A stretch of 64,000 bases of DNA. Source: Bacteroidales bacterium UBA1223 (GTDB lineage Bacteria > Bacteroidota > Bacteroidia > Bacteroidales > P3). The notes beneath the pieces are model-generated. The model ran no database searches. It saw only the letters and a list, made by a program, of their open reading frames with translations, and was not told the DNA's origin. The stretch is from positions 60,145 through 124,144 of the forward strand of contig DBXB01000025.1 of assembly GCA_002309155.1 (NCBI GenBank). The letters run 5' to 3'. A program made the translations under genes and the position numbers. Positions 1 through 9,630 of the stretch are shown here, piece by piece. Numbering within the stretch: the first letter of the stretch is position 1; every line of letters starts with the position of its first letter.

Positions 1-573
1 AGAAAAGTCGCTAGCTACAGCTATTTTGGCCACGGGCACTGCCATGTGACAATCGTCAAATACCTATCGGACAACGGCACCGACACGACGTTTTACGACT
101 ATTGGTTCTCCGCGGAAGGCCAGCCCCTGCGACTCTGCGGCGAAAACGACTACCTGTTTCAATACGACAGCACGGGAAGGTTGGTGAACGAACTGTCGTA
201 TCAGGAGGGGCGTCTTTCAAACTGGCTATCCTATGTCTATGACGACAGTCAGAATGTATATTATGAAATAAACAAGAATGTCTTCGAATCAATTGTTTAT
301 GCAGTTGTCCGCAATCCTATGGGTGATGTGTTAGGCGAGTGCTTCATTGAGAGACTCGACATTTTCGACCACGAAAAGACAGCCTATTCGTACAGCTACG
401 ACAAATACGGCAACTGGACAAAGTCCTATATATTGGGAAAGCTGGATGAAAAATGCAAGATAAAATACTACCGGAAATCCCAGTACAAATCCCCCTCTTA
501 TCCTTCCTCACAGGCAGGTGTATTCCCTAAACCGGGAGCTTGGATACTCCTACACTTCGACGACATCTGGTAG
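1..573 (+). CDS. YD/RHS-like repeat protein, C-terminal part
   Basis: The reading frame is open from the first base of the window and ends in TAG, so the 5' end is missing; the GTG at 46 is probably not the true start. The visible 190 residues are rich in aromatic and acidic residues. They contain spaced units such as YDSTGRLVNE, YVYDDSQN and YSYDKYGNWTKSY, which resemble the YD (tyrosine-aspartate) repeats of RHS-like and Bacteroidetes surface or periplasmic proteins. No toxin domain, membrane segment or sorting signal is visible at the C-terminus. The role is unknown; a secreted or envelope repeat protein is the likeliest reading. The next gene is convergent, with 15 bp between the stop codons. 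Confidence 0.6.
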   Translation, partial: RKVASYSYFGHGHCHVTIVKYLSDNGTDTTFYDYWFSAEGQPLRLCGENDYLFQYDSTGRLVNELSYQEGRLSNWLSYVYDDSQNVYYEINKNVFESIVYAVVRNPMGDVLGECFIERLDIFDHEKTAYSYSYDKYGNWTKSYILGKLDEKCKIKYYRKSQYKSPSYPSSQAGVFPKPGAWILLHFDDIW

Positions 574-588
574 TCCTGACTGATTACC

Positions 589-1773
589 TCAACGCTCCAG
601 TGCCGCAGCCATGCGGTCAAGCGCCTCGAGCAGCATAGAGCGCGGACAGCCGATATTCATGCGGAACCAGCCTTCGTAATCGGTACCGCCGAAGGTGGTG
701 CCGTCGTTCAGCGCCAACCGTGCTTTGTTGACCAGCAAATCAGCCAATTCTTTGTGCGACCTACCATAGGCCGACAAATCCAGCCATGCCAGATAGGAGG
801 CTTCGGGGAGCACTGCCTGAACCCGCGGTAGCCGCTGTGCCAGAAAGTCTCGCAGGCAGTCGACATTCGACTGCAGATAGTCGAGCATCTGCAACCGCCA
901 TTCCTCGCCATTGGCAAAAGCCGCCTCGGCGCCGACAAAAGCAAAGATGTTGCCACCGGCGACACCCATAGCATCCAGCCAACCAAAGAAACGGTCCCTC
1001 AATACAGGATCGGCTATATAGCAGGTGGAACTGCCTAATCCGGCGATATTGAAAGTCTTGCTTGGTGCCATGAATGTCAGACTATTGGTTTTTGCATTCT
1101 GGCATACGGTGCTGTAACTGACGTGGTTGTGTCCAGGCAGGGTCAGGTCGGCGTGAATCTCATCAGAGATGACAATTACTCCGTACTTGTGACAGATGTC
1201 TGCCACTCTTGTAAGAACTTCCTTGCCCCAGACGGTTCCAGCAGGGTTGTGAGGATTTGAGAGGATAAGCATCTTGCAGTCACCTGCAAGTCGTTCAAAA
1301 TTGTCGAAATCAATGACGAACCGTCCTTCTTCAATCTTCAGTGGACTGCATACAACCTCGCGTTGGCAGGCTTTGGGAAGGTTGAGGAAGGGGGGATAGA
1401 CAGGAGTCGTCACCAGTATCTTGTCACCGGGCATCGTCAGACTAAGCAGAGCGTATGCAATTCCCGCCACGATGCCGGGAATGAAATGAATCTCTTTAGA
1501 TGAGGCACAGATGCCATAATGACTTTCAAGCCAATCGAGTACAGATTTCTGATAGCTCTCAGGGGCGATGCCATATCCGAGGACTTCGTGATTGCAACGT
1601 TCTTTTATGGCGTCGAGAACAAAGTCGGGGGATCGAAAATCCATGTCGGCAACCCACATGGGCAGAAGGTCTTCACGTCCGTAAAAATGAGTCAGGGCAT
1701 CGTATTTGACACAGTCAGTGCCGTGTCTTTCTATTGCTTCGTCAAAATTGTACTGTTTCTTCATTGTTGTCAT
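589..1773 (-). CDS. patB: MalY/PatB-family PLP C-S lyase (aminotransferase class I/II fold)
   Basis: A 394-residue cytosolic PLP enzyme of the MalY/PatB family, whose members cleave cystathionine or cysteine conjugates to a thiol, pyruvate and ammonia. Visible hallmarks are PMWVADMDF near residue 38, NPHNPAGTVW (173-182), the SDEIH stretch (203-207) and SKTFN, with Lys239 as the expected Schiff-base lysine. The length fits the family (about 390). Two start codons lie close together (MTTM); either could be used. The gene is divergent from the ATP synthase operon. Exact substrate (cystathionine versus other C-S bonds) cannot be read from the sequence. Confidence 0.88.
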   Translation of the reverse strand: MTTMKKQYNFDEAIERHGTDCVKYDALTHFYGREDLLPMWVADMDFRSPDFVLDAIKERCNHEVLGYGIAPESYQKSVLDWLESHYGICASSKEIHFIPGIVAGIAYALLSLTMPGDKILVTTPVYPPFLNLPKACQREVVCSPLKIEEGRFVIDFDNFERLAGDCKMLILSNPHNPAGTVWGKEVLTRVADICHKYGVIVISDEIHADLTLPGHNHVSYSTVCQNAKTNSLTFMAPSKTFNIAGLGSSTCYIADPVLRDRFFGWLDAMGVAGGNIFAFVGAEAAFANGEEWRLQMLDYLQSNVDCLRDFLAQRLPRVQAVLPEASYLAWLDLSAYGRSHKELADLLVNKARLALNDGTTFGGTDYEGWFRMNIGCPRSMLLEALDRMAAALER

Positions 1774-1927
1774 TATTGAGAGATTGCTCCCTAATAACTG
1801 TAATGACAGATAATTATTGTGTTATTAATGGTTTGAAAATGATAAATCTAGTGGTCGAATCGTTATGGTCGGCGACATGTGGGAAGAAAAAATAATGCGT
1901 TTTATGAAATAAAACAAAAATAATCTG

Positions 1928-1935
1928 TATCTTTG
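1928..1935 (+). promoter_or_regulatory. Bacteroidetes -7 element for atpE
   Basis: TATCTTTG matches the Bacteroidetes -7 consensus TAnnTTTG and lies about 95 bp before atpE in the 256-bp divergent gap. No clear -33 TTTG is present at the usual distance. The rest of the gap (1774-2029) is AT-rich and shows no gene. Confidence 0.6.
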
Positions 1936-2017
1936 CATACTTGTTATGACTGATTGTTTGGGAATACAGTTTGCTGTTTCCCTTAGAGTTAGTATGCATC
2001 TTATTAAAAACATATAA

Positions 2018-2290
<273 letters not shown>

Positions 2291-2297
2291 AATGTTC

Positions 2298-2340
2298 GGT
2301 TTGATGCCTGAGGCGATGGGCCAAAGGCATCAAACCTTTT
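2298..2340 (+). terminator. Hairpin between atpE and atpF (attenuator or 3' stabiliser)
   Basis: A perfect 12-bp inverted repeat (2298-2309 with 2325-2336, arm GGTTTGATGCCT) with a 15-nt loop and TTTTCT after the stem. It begins 7 bp after the atpE stop and precedes atpF by 37 bp. The form is that of an intrinsic terminator. Since atpF-H-A-G follow with no other clear promoter, it is more likely leaky, or it protects the 3' end of atpE mRNA. Confidence 0.65.
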
Positions 2341-2373
2341 CTAAGATTACGTAGAAACTAATCAATACCTAAT

Positions 2374-2871
2374 ATGAACAATCCGTTAGTTAGTCCTGGC
2401 CTGGGTGTTATTTTCTGGATGATCGTCGCTTTCGGCATCTTGGCATTTATCCTCATGAAATGGGGATGGCCGGTGATTTTGAAATCGCTCGATGAGAGGG
2501 AGAAAGCTATAAGCGACTCGCTTGAGGCCGCCGACAAGATGAAGAAGGAGATGGAAAACCTTCAGGTGAAGAATGAAGAGCTTTTGAAAGAGGCAAAAGT
2601 GCAGCGTGACGAGATACTGCGTAATGCCCGTCTTGCAGGTGAGCAGATTGTCGAGGATGCGCGTGCCAAGGCGACTGTCGAGGCTGACAGAATTGTAGAA
2701 AATGCCAGAGAGAATATCAACTATGAGAAACTCAAGGCAATGCACGACCTCAAGAACCAGATAGCCAATCTCTCGATAGAAATTGCCGAGAAACTTATCA
2801 AGAGCGAGCTTGAGGACAAGCAGAAAGCTACGGAGTTTGTTGCCAAAGAGTTGGAAGACGCACAGTTCTAA
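2374..2871 (+). CDS. atpF: ATP synthase F0 subunit b
   Basis: 165 residues, normal for subunit b. A single N-terminal membrane helix (about residues 10-30, containing VIFWMIVAFGILAFILMKWGW) is followed by SLDEREKAI and a long charged coiled coil (45-150), which forms the peripheral stalk binding delta and F1. It lies between the hairpin after atpE and atpH (15 bp gap). Nothing is unusual in the protein. Confidence 0.95.
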   Translation: MNNPLVSPGLGVIFWMIVAFGILAFILMKWGWPVILKSLDEREKAISDSLEAADKMKKEMENLQVKNEELLKEAKVQRDEILRNARLAGEQIVEDARAKATVEADRIVENARENINYEKLKAMHDLKNQIANLSIEIAEKLIKSELEDKQKATEFVAKELEDAQF

Positions 2872-2886
2872 CCAAGATTATTCGAC

Positions 2887-3444
2887 GTGGAAGACTACAG
2901 AATAAATATCAATTACGCCAAGGCTCTTTTTATGGTCGCCACCGACGAGAACCAACTCGACGCAGTGAATGACGATATGCGGTTGGTGCATTCGGTATGT
3001 GCCGACAATCACATATTGAATGTGGTTTTTGCCAATCCTTTCATTCAGGAAGGGAAGAAGATTGCTATATTGAAAGATATTTTTGATGATAAGATATCGA
3101 AAATCAGTATGCTGTTTATCTCTTTTGTGGTGAAGAAACGCCGCACCGTGAATCTGAAGGGCATCTCCAATGCTTTTGTGGAACTGTATCGTAAAGAGAA
3201 AAACGTTGTTCTCTCTCATCTGGTAACCGCCACAGAGGTCGACGAGTCTGCCCGTCGGTCGGTGATTGATAAAATTGCTGAATATACTGGTAAGGTCGTT
3301 GAGTTAGAGTCGGAAGTGAATCCGGAAATCCTTGGTGGTTTTGGAATAACATTCGACAATAATATGTATGATGACAGTATCAGCACAGCCATCAACAAAC
3401 TGAGAAAAGAGTTTAGCAAGAATGTGTATGAGAGTAAACTGTAA
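2887..3444 (+). CDS. atpH: ATP synthase F1 subunit delta
   Basis: 185 residues, the usual size of the OSCP/delta subunit, which links the peripheral stalk to the top of F1. The N-terminal helical domain begins NYAKALF; the C-terminal part has the family pattern NPEILGGFGITFDNNMYDDS before the last helix. The start is a GTG at 2887; no in-frame ATG lies close enough to keep the conserved N-terminus. It is tightly spaced after atpF and before atpA. Confidence 0.94.
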   Translation: MEDYRININYAKALFMVATDENQLDAVNDDMRLVHSVCADNHILNVVFANPFIQEGKKIAILKDIFDDKISKISMLFISFVVKKRRTVNLKGISNAFVELYRKEKNVVLSHLVTATEVDESARRSVIDKIAEYTGKVVELESEVNPEILGGFGITFDNNMYDDSISTAINKLRKEFSKNVYESKL

Positions 3445-3500
3445 CGAATTAATAATATCCCTAACTATATATCCCCTTTAACCTTTATAATCCCTAATTT

Positions 3501-5081
3501 ATGTCAGAGATAAAACCTGCCGAAGTATCGGCGATATTAAAGAAACAACTTGCTGAAGTAGACCTCGATGTGGCGTTGGAAGAAATCGGCACCGTACTTA
3601 CCGTCGGTGACGGCATCGCCCGCGTTTATGGTCTTAACAATGCCCAGTCGGGTGAGTTGGTGGAATTCGCAACCGGGGAACAAGGTATTGTCCAGAACTT
3701 GGAGGAGGATAATGTGGGTATAGTCATGCTGGCAGAGTCCAACACCATCAATGAGGGCGACACCGTGAAACGTACCAAACGTATCGCTTCGGTAAAAGTC
3801 GGTGAGAAACTTGTGGGTAGAGTCATCAACACCATTGGTGAGCCTATTGATGGCAAAGGTCCTATTGAGGGAGAGTTGTATGATATGCCAATCGAACGTA
3901 AAGCCCCTGGCGTTATATTCCGTCAGCCTGTCGAGCAGCCGCTCCAGACTGGTATCAAGGCTATAGACTCGATGATACCCATTGGAAGAGGCCAGCGTGA
4001 GCTTATTATCGGCGACCGTCAGACGGGTAAGACAGCCATTGCTATAGACACTATCATCAACCAGAAGAATTTCTACGATGCCGGCGACCCTGTATACTGT
4101 ATCTATGTCGCCTGCGGACAGAAAGGCTCGACTGTTGCCAACTTGGTAAAGAACCTGGAGGAGAAGGGCGCCATGGATTATACCATTGTCGTTGCCGCCA
4201 CAGCATCCGACCCCGCCGCTATGCAGTTCTACGCTCCCTTTGCCGGAGCCGCTATTGGCGAGTATTTCCGTGACACAGGTCGCAACGCGCTTGTCATTTA
4301 CGACGACCTCAGCAAGCAGGCTGTAGCTTATCGTGAAGTCTCACTTCTGCTCCGTCGCCCGCCCGGACGTGAGGCTTATCCCGGAGATGTCTTCTATCTC
4401 CATTCGCGTCTGCTTGAACGTGCCGCCCGCATTATCCAAAGCGACGAGATAGCAAGTCAGATGAACGACCTTCCGGTGGCTTTGAAAGACAAGGTGAAAG
4501 GTGGTGGTTCACTCACTGCGTTGCCTATCATCGAGACTCAAGCCGGTGACGTGTCGGCGTATATCCCGACAAACGTTATCTCCATCACCGATGGACAGAT
4601 ATTCCTTGAGACAAACCTCTTCAACTCTGGAGTACGTCCCGCCATCAATGTCGGTATCTCGGTCTCTCGAGTGGGTGGTAAGGCTCAGATTAAGTCCATG
4701 AAGAAGATTGCCGGTACACTTAAACTCGACCAGGCTCAGTATCGTGAACTTGAGGCTTTCTCCAAATTCGGCAGTGACCTTGACGCCGCTACCAAGGCGG
4801 TGCTTGACAAGGGTGTGCGAAATGTGGAGATATTGAAACAACCTCAGTATACCCCTATGCCTGTTGAAGAGCAGGTCGCCATCATCTTCTGCGGTACCAA
4901 TGGTCTGATCCAGAAAGTTCCCGTGGATAAGGTTCATAATTTCGAAACAGAGTACCTCTTCTATCTACGCCAGAATCACTCCCAACTGTTGTCCAACCTT
5001 AAGAGTGGAAAGCTTCTCGACGAGGATTTGGCAACCATGCGTAAAGTCGCGGCGGATTTGAGCGCCAAGTATTCTAAATAG
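3501..5081 (+). CDS. atpA: ATP synthase F1 subunit alpha
   Basis: 526 residues, slightly longer than typical (about 510). The beta-barrel N-domain ([16 protein letters not shown], 30-45) is followed by the nucleotide-binding domain with P-loop GDRQTGKT (171-178) and by the helical C-domain. It is the non-catalytic nucleotide-binding subunit of the F1 hexamer. The partner beta subunit (atpD) is not in this window. Confidence 0.97.
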   Translation: MSEIKPAEVSAILKKQLAEVDLDVALEEIGTVLTVGDGIARVYGLNNAQSGELVEFATGEQGIVQNLEEDNVGIVMLAESNTINEGDTVKRTKRIASVKVGEKLVGRVINTIGEPIDGKGPIEGELYDMPIERKAPGVIFRQPVEQPLQTGIKAIDSMIPIGRGQRELIIGDRQTGKTAIAIDTIINQKNFYDAGDPVYCIYVACGQKGSTVANLVKNLEEKGAMDYTIVVAATASDPAAMQFYAPFAGAAIGEYFRDTGRNALVIYDDLSKQAVAYREVSLLLRRPPGREAYPGDVFYLHSRLLERAARIIQSDEIASQMNDLPVALKDKVKGGGSLTALPIIETQAGDVSAYIPTNVISITDGQIFLETNLFNSGVRPAINVGISVSRVGGKAQIKSMKKIAGTLKLDQAQYRELEAFSKFGSDLDAATKAVLDKGVRNVEILKQPQYTPMPVEEQVAIIFCGTNGLIQKVPVDKVHNFETEYLFYLRQNHSQLLSNLKSGKLLDEDLATMRKVAADLSAKYSK

Positions 5082-5129
5082 TTCTTGAATTTCGAAGTTC
5101 ATTATTGATGAATTCTTAATCGTAACTCA

Positions 5130-6005
5130 ATGGCCAATTTAAAGGAAGTTCGAACCCGCATTGCCTCGGTGAGCAGCACTCAGCAAATCACCTCTGCCAT
5201 GAAGATGGTATCTGCCGCCAAATTCCGCAGGGCACAGATAGCCATTCTCGGAATGCGTCCTTACGCTTCTCAGCTGAATGAGATAATGAGTGATATCGAT
5301 GTCGAGGACGGCGTGATGACCCCATATCATGAAACGCGACAGCCCGATAAAGTGTTGTTAGTGGTCGTGACTTCAAACAAAGGTCTTTGCGGTGCATTTA
5401 ACTCCAACGTCATCAAGCAAGCGTCAGCTCGCCTTGAGTATTATAGAACCTCGGGATGTGAGAGCGTGCGTTTGATTACCATCGGAAAGCGTGGAACAGA
5501 GTTTTTCTCCAAGCAGAAAGATCTGGTTCTAAAATCGTATGACGCCATTCTCGATGCACCTGCATTTGATGAAGTGTCGGCTATATGCGAGAGTCTTATG
5601 TCTTCATTCTGCGACAAGGAGTATGACCGTATAGAGCTGGTGTATAACCAATTCAAAAACTCGCTCACACAAATCCTCTCTACCGAGCAGTTCTTGCCTA
5701 TAGTGACTAAATCGTCAAACTCTGCGTCAACTGCCAAGACCCGTCATGACTATATCTACGAGCCCGACAAGGTGACAATCCTCAAGGAGATGGTGCCTAT
5801 GACGTTGCGGTCTCAGTTCTACCGAGTCATACTCGATTCGTTGGCGGCAGAGCATGGCGCCCGTATGACAGCTATGCAGAAGGCTACGGATAATGCAACG
5901 GAGTTGCTTAAGGATTTGAAATTGAGCTATAACAAAGCGCGTCAGGCGGCTATCACCAACGAGATTATCGAGATAGTTAGTGGCTCTGAGGCATTGAAAG
6001 GATAA
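5130..6005 (+). CDS. atpG: ATP synthase F1 subunit gamma
   Basis: 291 residues, the central shaft that couples rotation of the c ring to catalysis. Both ends of the family coiled coil are clear: N-terminal LKEVRTRIASVSSTQQITSA with MKMVSAAKFRRAQ, and C-terminal YNKARQAAITNEIIEIVSGSEAL. It is the last atp gene here. The next gene, a transporter, starts 18 bp after its stop with no terminator visible between, so read-through is likely. Confidence 0.96.
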   Translation: MANLKEVRTRIASVSSTQQITSAMKMVSAAKFRRAQIAILGMRPYASQLNEIMSDIDVEDGVMTPYHETRQPDKVLLVVVTSNKGLCGAFNSNVIKQASARLEYYRTSGCESVRLITIGKRGTEFFSKQKDLVLKSYDAILDAPAFDEVSAICESLMSSFCDKEYDRIELVYNQFKNSLTQILSTEQFLPIVTKSSNSASTAKTRHDYIYEPDKVTILKEMVPMTLRSQFYRVILDSLAAEHGARMTAMQKATDNATELLKDLKLSYNKARQAAITNEIIEIVSGSEALKG

Positions 6006-6023
6006 TTGTATTTTATTGATAAT

Positions 6024-7331
6024 ATGGATAAAAAACAGAATTACACAATTCCAATCATCGTGATGATTTTCATCTTCGCGATGATTTCTTTTGTTACCAA
6101 TATGGCCGCTCCATTCGGCAATATCTGGAAGAACAGTTATGAGTGGTCCGGTATGCTTGGCAATATGATGAATTTCCTGGCTTACCTTATTATGGGTATT
6201 CCCGCCGGAAAGCTGTTGTCGAAGATTGGTTACAAGAAAACTGCACTGATAGCCATGGGTATTGGATTTGCCGGTGTGCTTATCCAATATTTGTCCAGCC
6301 TGTGGGGGGCTAATGTTGACACCTTCACTGTTGGAGGACAGCCGGTCAAGCTCAATTTCTTGATTTATCTTACGGGGGCTTTTGTTTGTGGATTCTGTGT
6401 CTGCATGCTTAACACTGTCGTTAACCCCATGCTTAACCTGCTGGGTGGTGGCGGCAACCGTGGCAACCAGCTTATTCAGACAGGAGGAACGCTGAATTCC
6501 CTTACAGGAACTCTGACTCCCTTGCTGGTCGGCGCACTGATCGGACAGGTCACTGACCGTACCTCGATGAGCGACGTGTCCCCGTTGCTGTTCATCGCTA
6601 TGGGTGTGTTTGCCATCGCTTTCCTGATTATCTTTTTTGTGAATATCCCCGAACCAAATCTTGGCCGTAACAGTAATGTGTCGGGAGAGAAGAGCAAATA
6701 CAGCGCATGGAGTTTCCGCCATCTGGTTCTCGGTGTTGTGGCTATTTTCTTCTATGTTGGCATAGAGGTTGGTATTCCCGGCGAATTGAATTTCTATCTT
6801 ACCGACGATCCTCTCTGTGGTGCCGCCATAGGTGGAGCTGTCGCAGCCATGTATTGGTTGCTCATGATGGTCGGCCGTGCCGCTAGTACGGCAATAAGTG
6901 GCAAGGTCTCAACCCGTGCCCAGCTGATAACAGTATCGGTGACAGCCATAGTCTTTGTCCTTGTCGCCATCATACTTCCGAGCGATATCAGAGTCTCGAT
7001 GCCCGGTTACAGTGTCGCCGATGGATTCTCGATGTTCCAGGTGCCTCTGAGCGCACTATTCCTTGTCCTCTGCGGACTCTGCACCTCATTGATGTGGGGC
7101 GGTATTTTCAACCTCTCTGTCGAAGGATTGGGTAAATACACTGAGCAGGCGTCAGGAATATTTATGATGATGGTCGTCGGTGGTGGCGTGATGCCTCTTA
7201 TTCAGAATGCAATAGGCAAGAGCGTCGGATATATCGCAAGCTATTGGCTTGTGGTTGCCATGCTCGTCTATATACTATTTTATGCTCTGGTGGGATCCAA
7301 GAATGTCAATAAAGATATCCCTACAGAGTAA
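6024..7331 (+). CDS. MFS transporter, FucP-like sugar:proton symporter type
   Basis: 435 residues with about 12 hydrophobic segments. The opening segment, with MISFVTNMAAPFGNIWK, the glycine-rich loop GIPAGKLLSKIGYKKT, and TLNSLTGTLTPLLVGALIG fit the FHS/FucP-type branch of the major facilitator superfamily. The in-frame TTG at 6006 directly abuts the atpG stop; the ATG at 6024 gives a better N-terminus (MDKKQNYTIP) and is preferred. Its position behind atpG suggests co-transcription with ATP synthase, but substrate is not readable; queuosine genes downstream have their own control element. Confidence 0.8.
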   Translation: MDKKQNYTIPIIVMIFIFAMISFVTNMAAPFGNIWKNSYEWSGMLGNMMNFLAYLIMGIPAGKLLSKIGYKKTALIAMGIGFAGVLIQYLSSLWGANVDTFTVGGQPVKLNFLIYLTGAFVCGFCVCMLNTVVNPMLNLLGGGGNRGNQLIQTGGTLNSLTGTLTPLLVGALIGQVTDRTSMSDVSPLLFIAMGVFAIAFLIIFFVNIPEPNLGRNSNVSGEKSKYSAWSFRHLVLGVVAIFFYVGIEVGIPGELNFYLTDDPLCGAAIGGAVAAMYWLLMMVGRAASTAISGKVSTRAQLITVSVTAIVFVLVAIILPSDIRVSMPGYSVADGFSMFQVPLSALFLVLCGLCTSLMWGGIFNLSVEGLGKYTEQASGIFMMMVVGGGVMPLIQNAIGKSVGYIASYWLVVAMLVYILFYALVGSKNVNKDIPTE

Positions 7332-7341
7332 TTATTAACAC

Positions 7342-7376
7342 AGGGGTCCTTGCTAAACCCCCTTTAACAAAACAAG
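7342..7376 (+). promoter_or_regulatory. preQ1-I riboswitch upstream of yhhQ
   Basis: A complete H-type pseudoknot can be drawn. P1 pairs AGGGG (7342-7346) with CCCCT (7359-7363), C7358 sits at the expected preQ1-pairing position, and P2 pairs CTTG (7349-7352) with CAAG (7373-7376). The A-rich tail TTAACAAAACAAG (7364-7376) matches the tail of the well-studied Thermoanaerobacter tengcongensis preQ1-I aptamer as I recall it. The aptamer ends 2 nt before the yhhQ ATG, so ligand binding should block ribosome access (translational OFF switch). The downstream genes act in preQ0/preQ1 supply, which supports the call. Confidence 0.9.
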
Positions 7377-7378
7377 AA

Positions 7379-8089
7379 ATGAGTAACCGTAAGTTACAGG
7401 TCAGTTACCTGTTTTTAGTCCTTGTCGCACTTTTCTGTGTGTGTCTGGTGGCATCCAACCTCTTCGCCGCCAAGCCTTTTACCTTCGGACACCTTTCCTT
7501 TACAGGTGCCATACTTATTTTCCCATTGAGCTACATCATCAATGATGTGGTTGCCGAGGTGTGGGGATTCCGAAAAGCCAGGGCGCTTATATGGCTTGCC
7601 TTTGGATTGAATTTCTTCTTTGTGATTGCAGGCTTCATTGTGGATATTATTCCTGGGGCTCCATGGTGGGAAGAGACTGCGTCGAGTGGATTCCATGCTG
7701 TCTTTGGACTTGCTCCCCGTGTTGCGGGAGCGTCGTTTCTGGCTTTCATCGTCGGTTCATATGTCAATGCTATGGTCATTTCGAAGATGAAGGTGCGTCA
7801 GAAGGGGCGTTTCTTTGTCGTAAGAGCGGTGGTCAGCAGCCTCTTTGGGGAGCTGTGCGATTCGATGATATTCTTCCCGATAGCACTGGCCGGAGTTGTT
7901 ATCCCTTGGAGTCAGATGCCTACATTTGTCCTGTGGCAGGTGTTGCTGAAGACTGCGTATGAAATAGTTATCCTCCCGATAACAGTCCGTGTTGTGAGAT
8001 GGGTGAAGAAATATGAGGGCGTTGATGTTTATGACGTTAATATAAAGTATACGCTCTGGCCTGAAAGAATGAAAAGCCAAAACAACTAA
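7379..8089 (+). CDS. yhhQ: YhhQ/VUT-family queuosine precursor transporter
   Basis: 236-residue inner-membrane protein with about six hydrophobic segments. Family features include the first helix ending [31 protein letters not shown], and the later [13 protein letters not shown] stretch. YhhQ proteins import 7-deazaguanine precursors (preQ0/preQ1, sometimes queuine) for tRNA queuosine. The start codon lies directly behind a preQ1-I riboswitch and queF follows 8 bp after the stop, so a salvage-plus-reduction unit is well supported. Confidence 0.92.
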   Translation: MSNRKLQVSYLFLVLVALFCVCLVASNLFAAKPFTFGHLSFTGAILIFPLSYIINDVVAEVWGFRKARALIWLAFGLNFFFVIAGFIVDIIPGAPWWEETASSGFHAVFGLAPRVAGASFLAFIVGSYVNAMVISKMKVRQKGRFFVVRAVVSSLFGELCDSMIFFPIALAGVVIPWSQMPTFVLWQVLLKTAYEIVILPITVRVVRWVKKYEGVDVYDVNIKYTLWPERMKSQNN

Positions 8090-8097
8090 AACGTACC

Positions 8098-8556
8098 ATG
8101 AATAGACAGTCAGATAATTTGCAGGCTCTGGGCAATCGGAGCGAATATTCAACAGATTACAATCCCAAGGTCCTCGAAACATTTGAGAATCTTCATCAGG
8201 AAAATGATTATTGGGTCGAGTTCCTCTGTCCGGAATTCACCACGCTGTGCCCTATCACAGGTCAGCCTGATTTTGCCGAGATAGTGATACGATATATACC
8301 GGATAAGAGAATGGTGGAGAGCAAGAGCCTGAAACTCTATCTTTTCTCATTCCGTAATCATGGTGATTTCCATGAGGATTGTGTCAATATCATCATGAAA
8401 GATTTGATCAAGCTTATGGACCCTCGTTATATCGAAGTCTTAGGACGTTTCGTTCCCCGTGGTGGTATAGCCATTCATCCCTATGCCAACTATGGTCGTC
8501 CGGGTACAAAGTATGAGGAGATGGCATTGCACCGCATGTCAAACTACAAGCTTTAG
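8098..8556 (+). CDS. queF: NADPH-dependent preQ0 (7-cyano-7-deazaguanine) reductase
   Basis: 152 residues, the single-domain (type I) QueF of the tunnelling fold. It reduces the nitrile of preQ0 to the aminomethyl of preQ1. Cys51 in [12 protein letters not shown] forms the thioimide, with Asp58 as the expected acid; ESKSLKLY (74-81) is the NADPH/QueF motif, followed by FRNHGDFHE with His92 and Glu93. It forms a two-gene unit with yhhQ behind the preQ1 riboswitch, so the product of this enzyme is the ligand of the switch. Confidence 0.95.
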   Translation: MNRQSDNLQALGNRSEYSTDYNPKVLETFENLHQENDYWVEFLCPEFTTLCPITGQPDFAEIVIRYIPDKRMVESKSLKLYLFSFRNHGDFHEDCVNIIMKDLIKLMDPRYIEVLGRFVPRGGIAIHPYANYGRPGTKYEEMALHRMSNYKL

Positions 8557-8571
8557 GAAGAATTAGAATCC

Positions 8572-9066
8572 TCAGACAAACAATTCTTTGATGACGAAGA
8601 TTATGGCGAAGACGCCATAGGCGAGCTTCAATCCTGTGCCTGTAAGGAACCCCAGGAAGGCTCCCCATGCCGCGCGGAGGGCATCCTGACGTTGTTTCCC
8701 TGAAATAAGTTCACCGACAAGAGCACCGATAAAGGGCCAGAAGATAACTCCGATGAGTCCTTGAGGGCCGAAGGGTAGTCCAATGATGGAGATGACGAGG
8801 CCGATATTGCAGCCCCAAACTCCATATTTGCTGCCTCCGTGTCGCTTGGTGCTCCAAGAGGGTACCACATAGTCGAGTATAGTGATGACTATGGCGGCGA
8901 TGGCAGTGCCAATAAGAAAACCAGTACTGAACTGAGCCGCGTCGCTCAGGTGAATAAGCAATAGGGCCAGCCAGCTGAACGGAGGTCCTGGTAGTCCCGG
9001 AATTATCGACCCCAATATGCCGACCAGAGCGGCCAAGACAGCAAGTATGATGATGACGGTATTCAT
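8572..9066 (-). CDS. DUF456 family membrane protein
   Basis: 164 residues, almost entirely hydrophobic, with glycine-rich helices. The N-terminal LAALVGILGSIIPGLPGPPF and the later PFIGALVGELISG are characteristic of the DUF456 family. Function is unknown for the family. It is convergent with queF (15 bp between stops) and stands alone; the 290 bp upstream carries a terminator for the next minus-strand operon. Confidence 0.85.
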   Translation of the reverse strand: MNTVIIILAVLAALVGILGSIIPGLPGPPFSWLALLLIHLSDAAQFSTGFLIGTAIAAIVITILDYVVPSWSTKRHGGSKYGVWGCNIGLVISIIGLPFGPQGLIGVIFWPFIGALVGELISGKQRQDALRAAWGAFLGFLTGTGLKLAYGVFAIIFVIKELFV

Positions 9067-9200
9067 GCTAGAGGTTGGTTTGTTATAGAAACTTGATTGT
9101 GCTTCTTTTATTGTGAAGTGCCGATTATTTCCTCTTTGGGAGTATCGGTGTCATACACCTCTGCTCGGAACCGATTGGGCTGTCCATAACCTTGTATATA

Positions 9201-9228
9201 TAAAAATGGGGCGTCAGTATGACGCCCC
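9201..9228 (-). terminator. Intrinsic terminator ending the accessory block
   Basis: A perfect 9-bp stem (GGGGCGTCA, 9208-9216, with 9220-9228) and a 3-nt loop, followed on the minus strand by ATTTTTATA. It lies 129 bp after the stop of the last small gene and is a natural end for the leftmost transcription unit. The rest of 9067-9356 shows no gene. Confidence 0.85.
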
Positions 9229-9356
9229 TGGAACAGTTGCTTTGGGATATACACATTAATAGAGCCTGTTCCGCTGCTTTCTTCTGTTCTTGATGTGTAT
9301 ATTGCTAAAAAAGTGAATATGAGTTTCTATGGTTGTTTTATTGGTTTAATGGTTTA

Positions 9357-9629
9357 TCAACTGAGTAATTCCATGATATTTCTCGCATCACTCTTCTTGA
9401 ACCCTTGGGCTCTGATAGTTCGTCCGCCGGTGGTCTCTATCACGATGTCGGCGAAGAGGAGCCCCGAGCCGATATGCACGCTGGCAATATTGGCTCGAGT
9501 AACTACAGACTTCCGGTAACCAATAAGTGTCCCTTTGTAATAGATTACCTGAAAGTCGTCTATTTCCAGTCTGTCGGGAAAGATGGAATTGTCGTTACCT
9601 GATATTCTGCTAGCTACAAAAGCGTTCAT
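9357..9629 (-). CDS. Small PH-like domain protein
   Basis: 90 residues, cytosolic. The alternating beta pattern (DRLEIDDFQVIYYKGTLIG, then RANIASVHIGSG, LFADIVIETTGG, and a terminal helix KSDARNIMELL) looks like a short bacterial pleckstrin-homology fold, usually a binding or scaffold module. It is the last gene of the block, 1 bp after the small membrane protein upstream, so the two are translationally linked. The family assignment rests on pattern only. Confidence 0.5.
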   Translation of the reverse strand: MNAFVASRISGNDNSIFPDRLEIDDFQVIYYKGTLIGYRKSVVTRANIASVHIGSGLLFADIVIETTGGRTIRAQGFKKSDARNIMELLS

Positions 9630-9630
9630 G

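Noticed and set aside
9295..9519. Plus-strand reading frame over the small PH-like gene
   Set aside because: It is a shadow of the minus-strand gene and begins in a gap without promoter.
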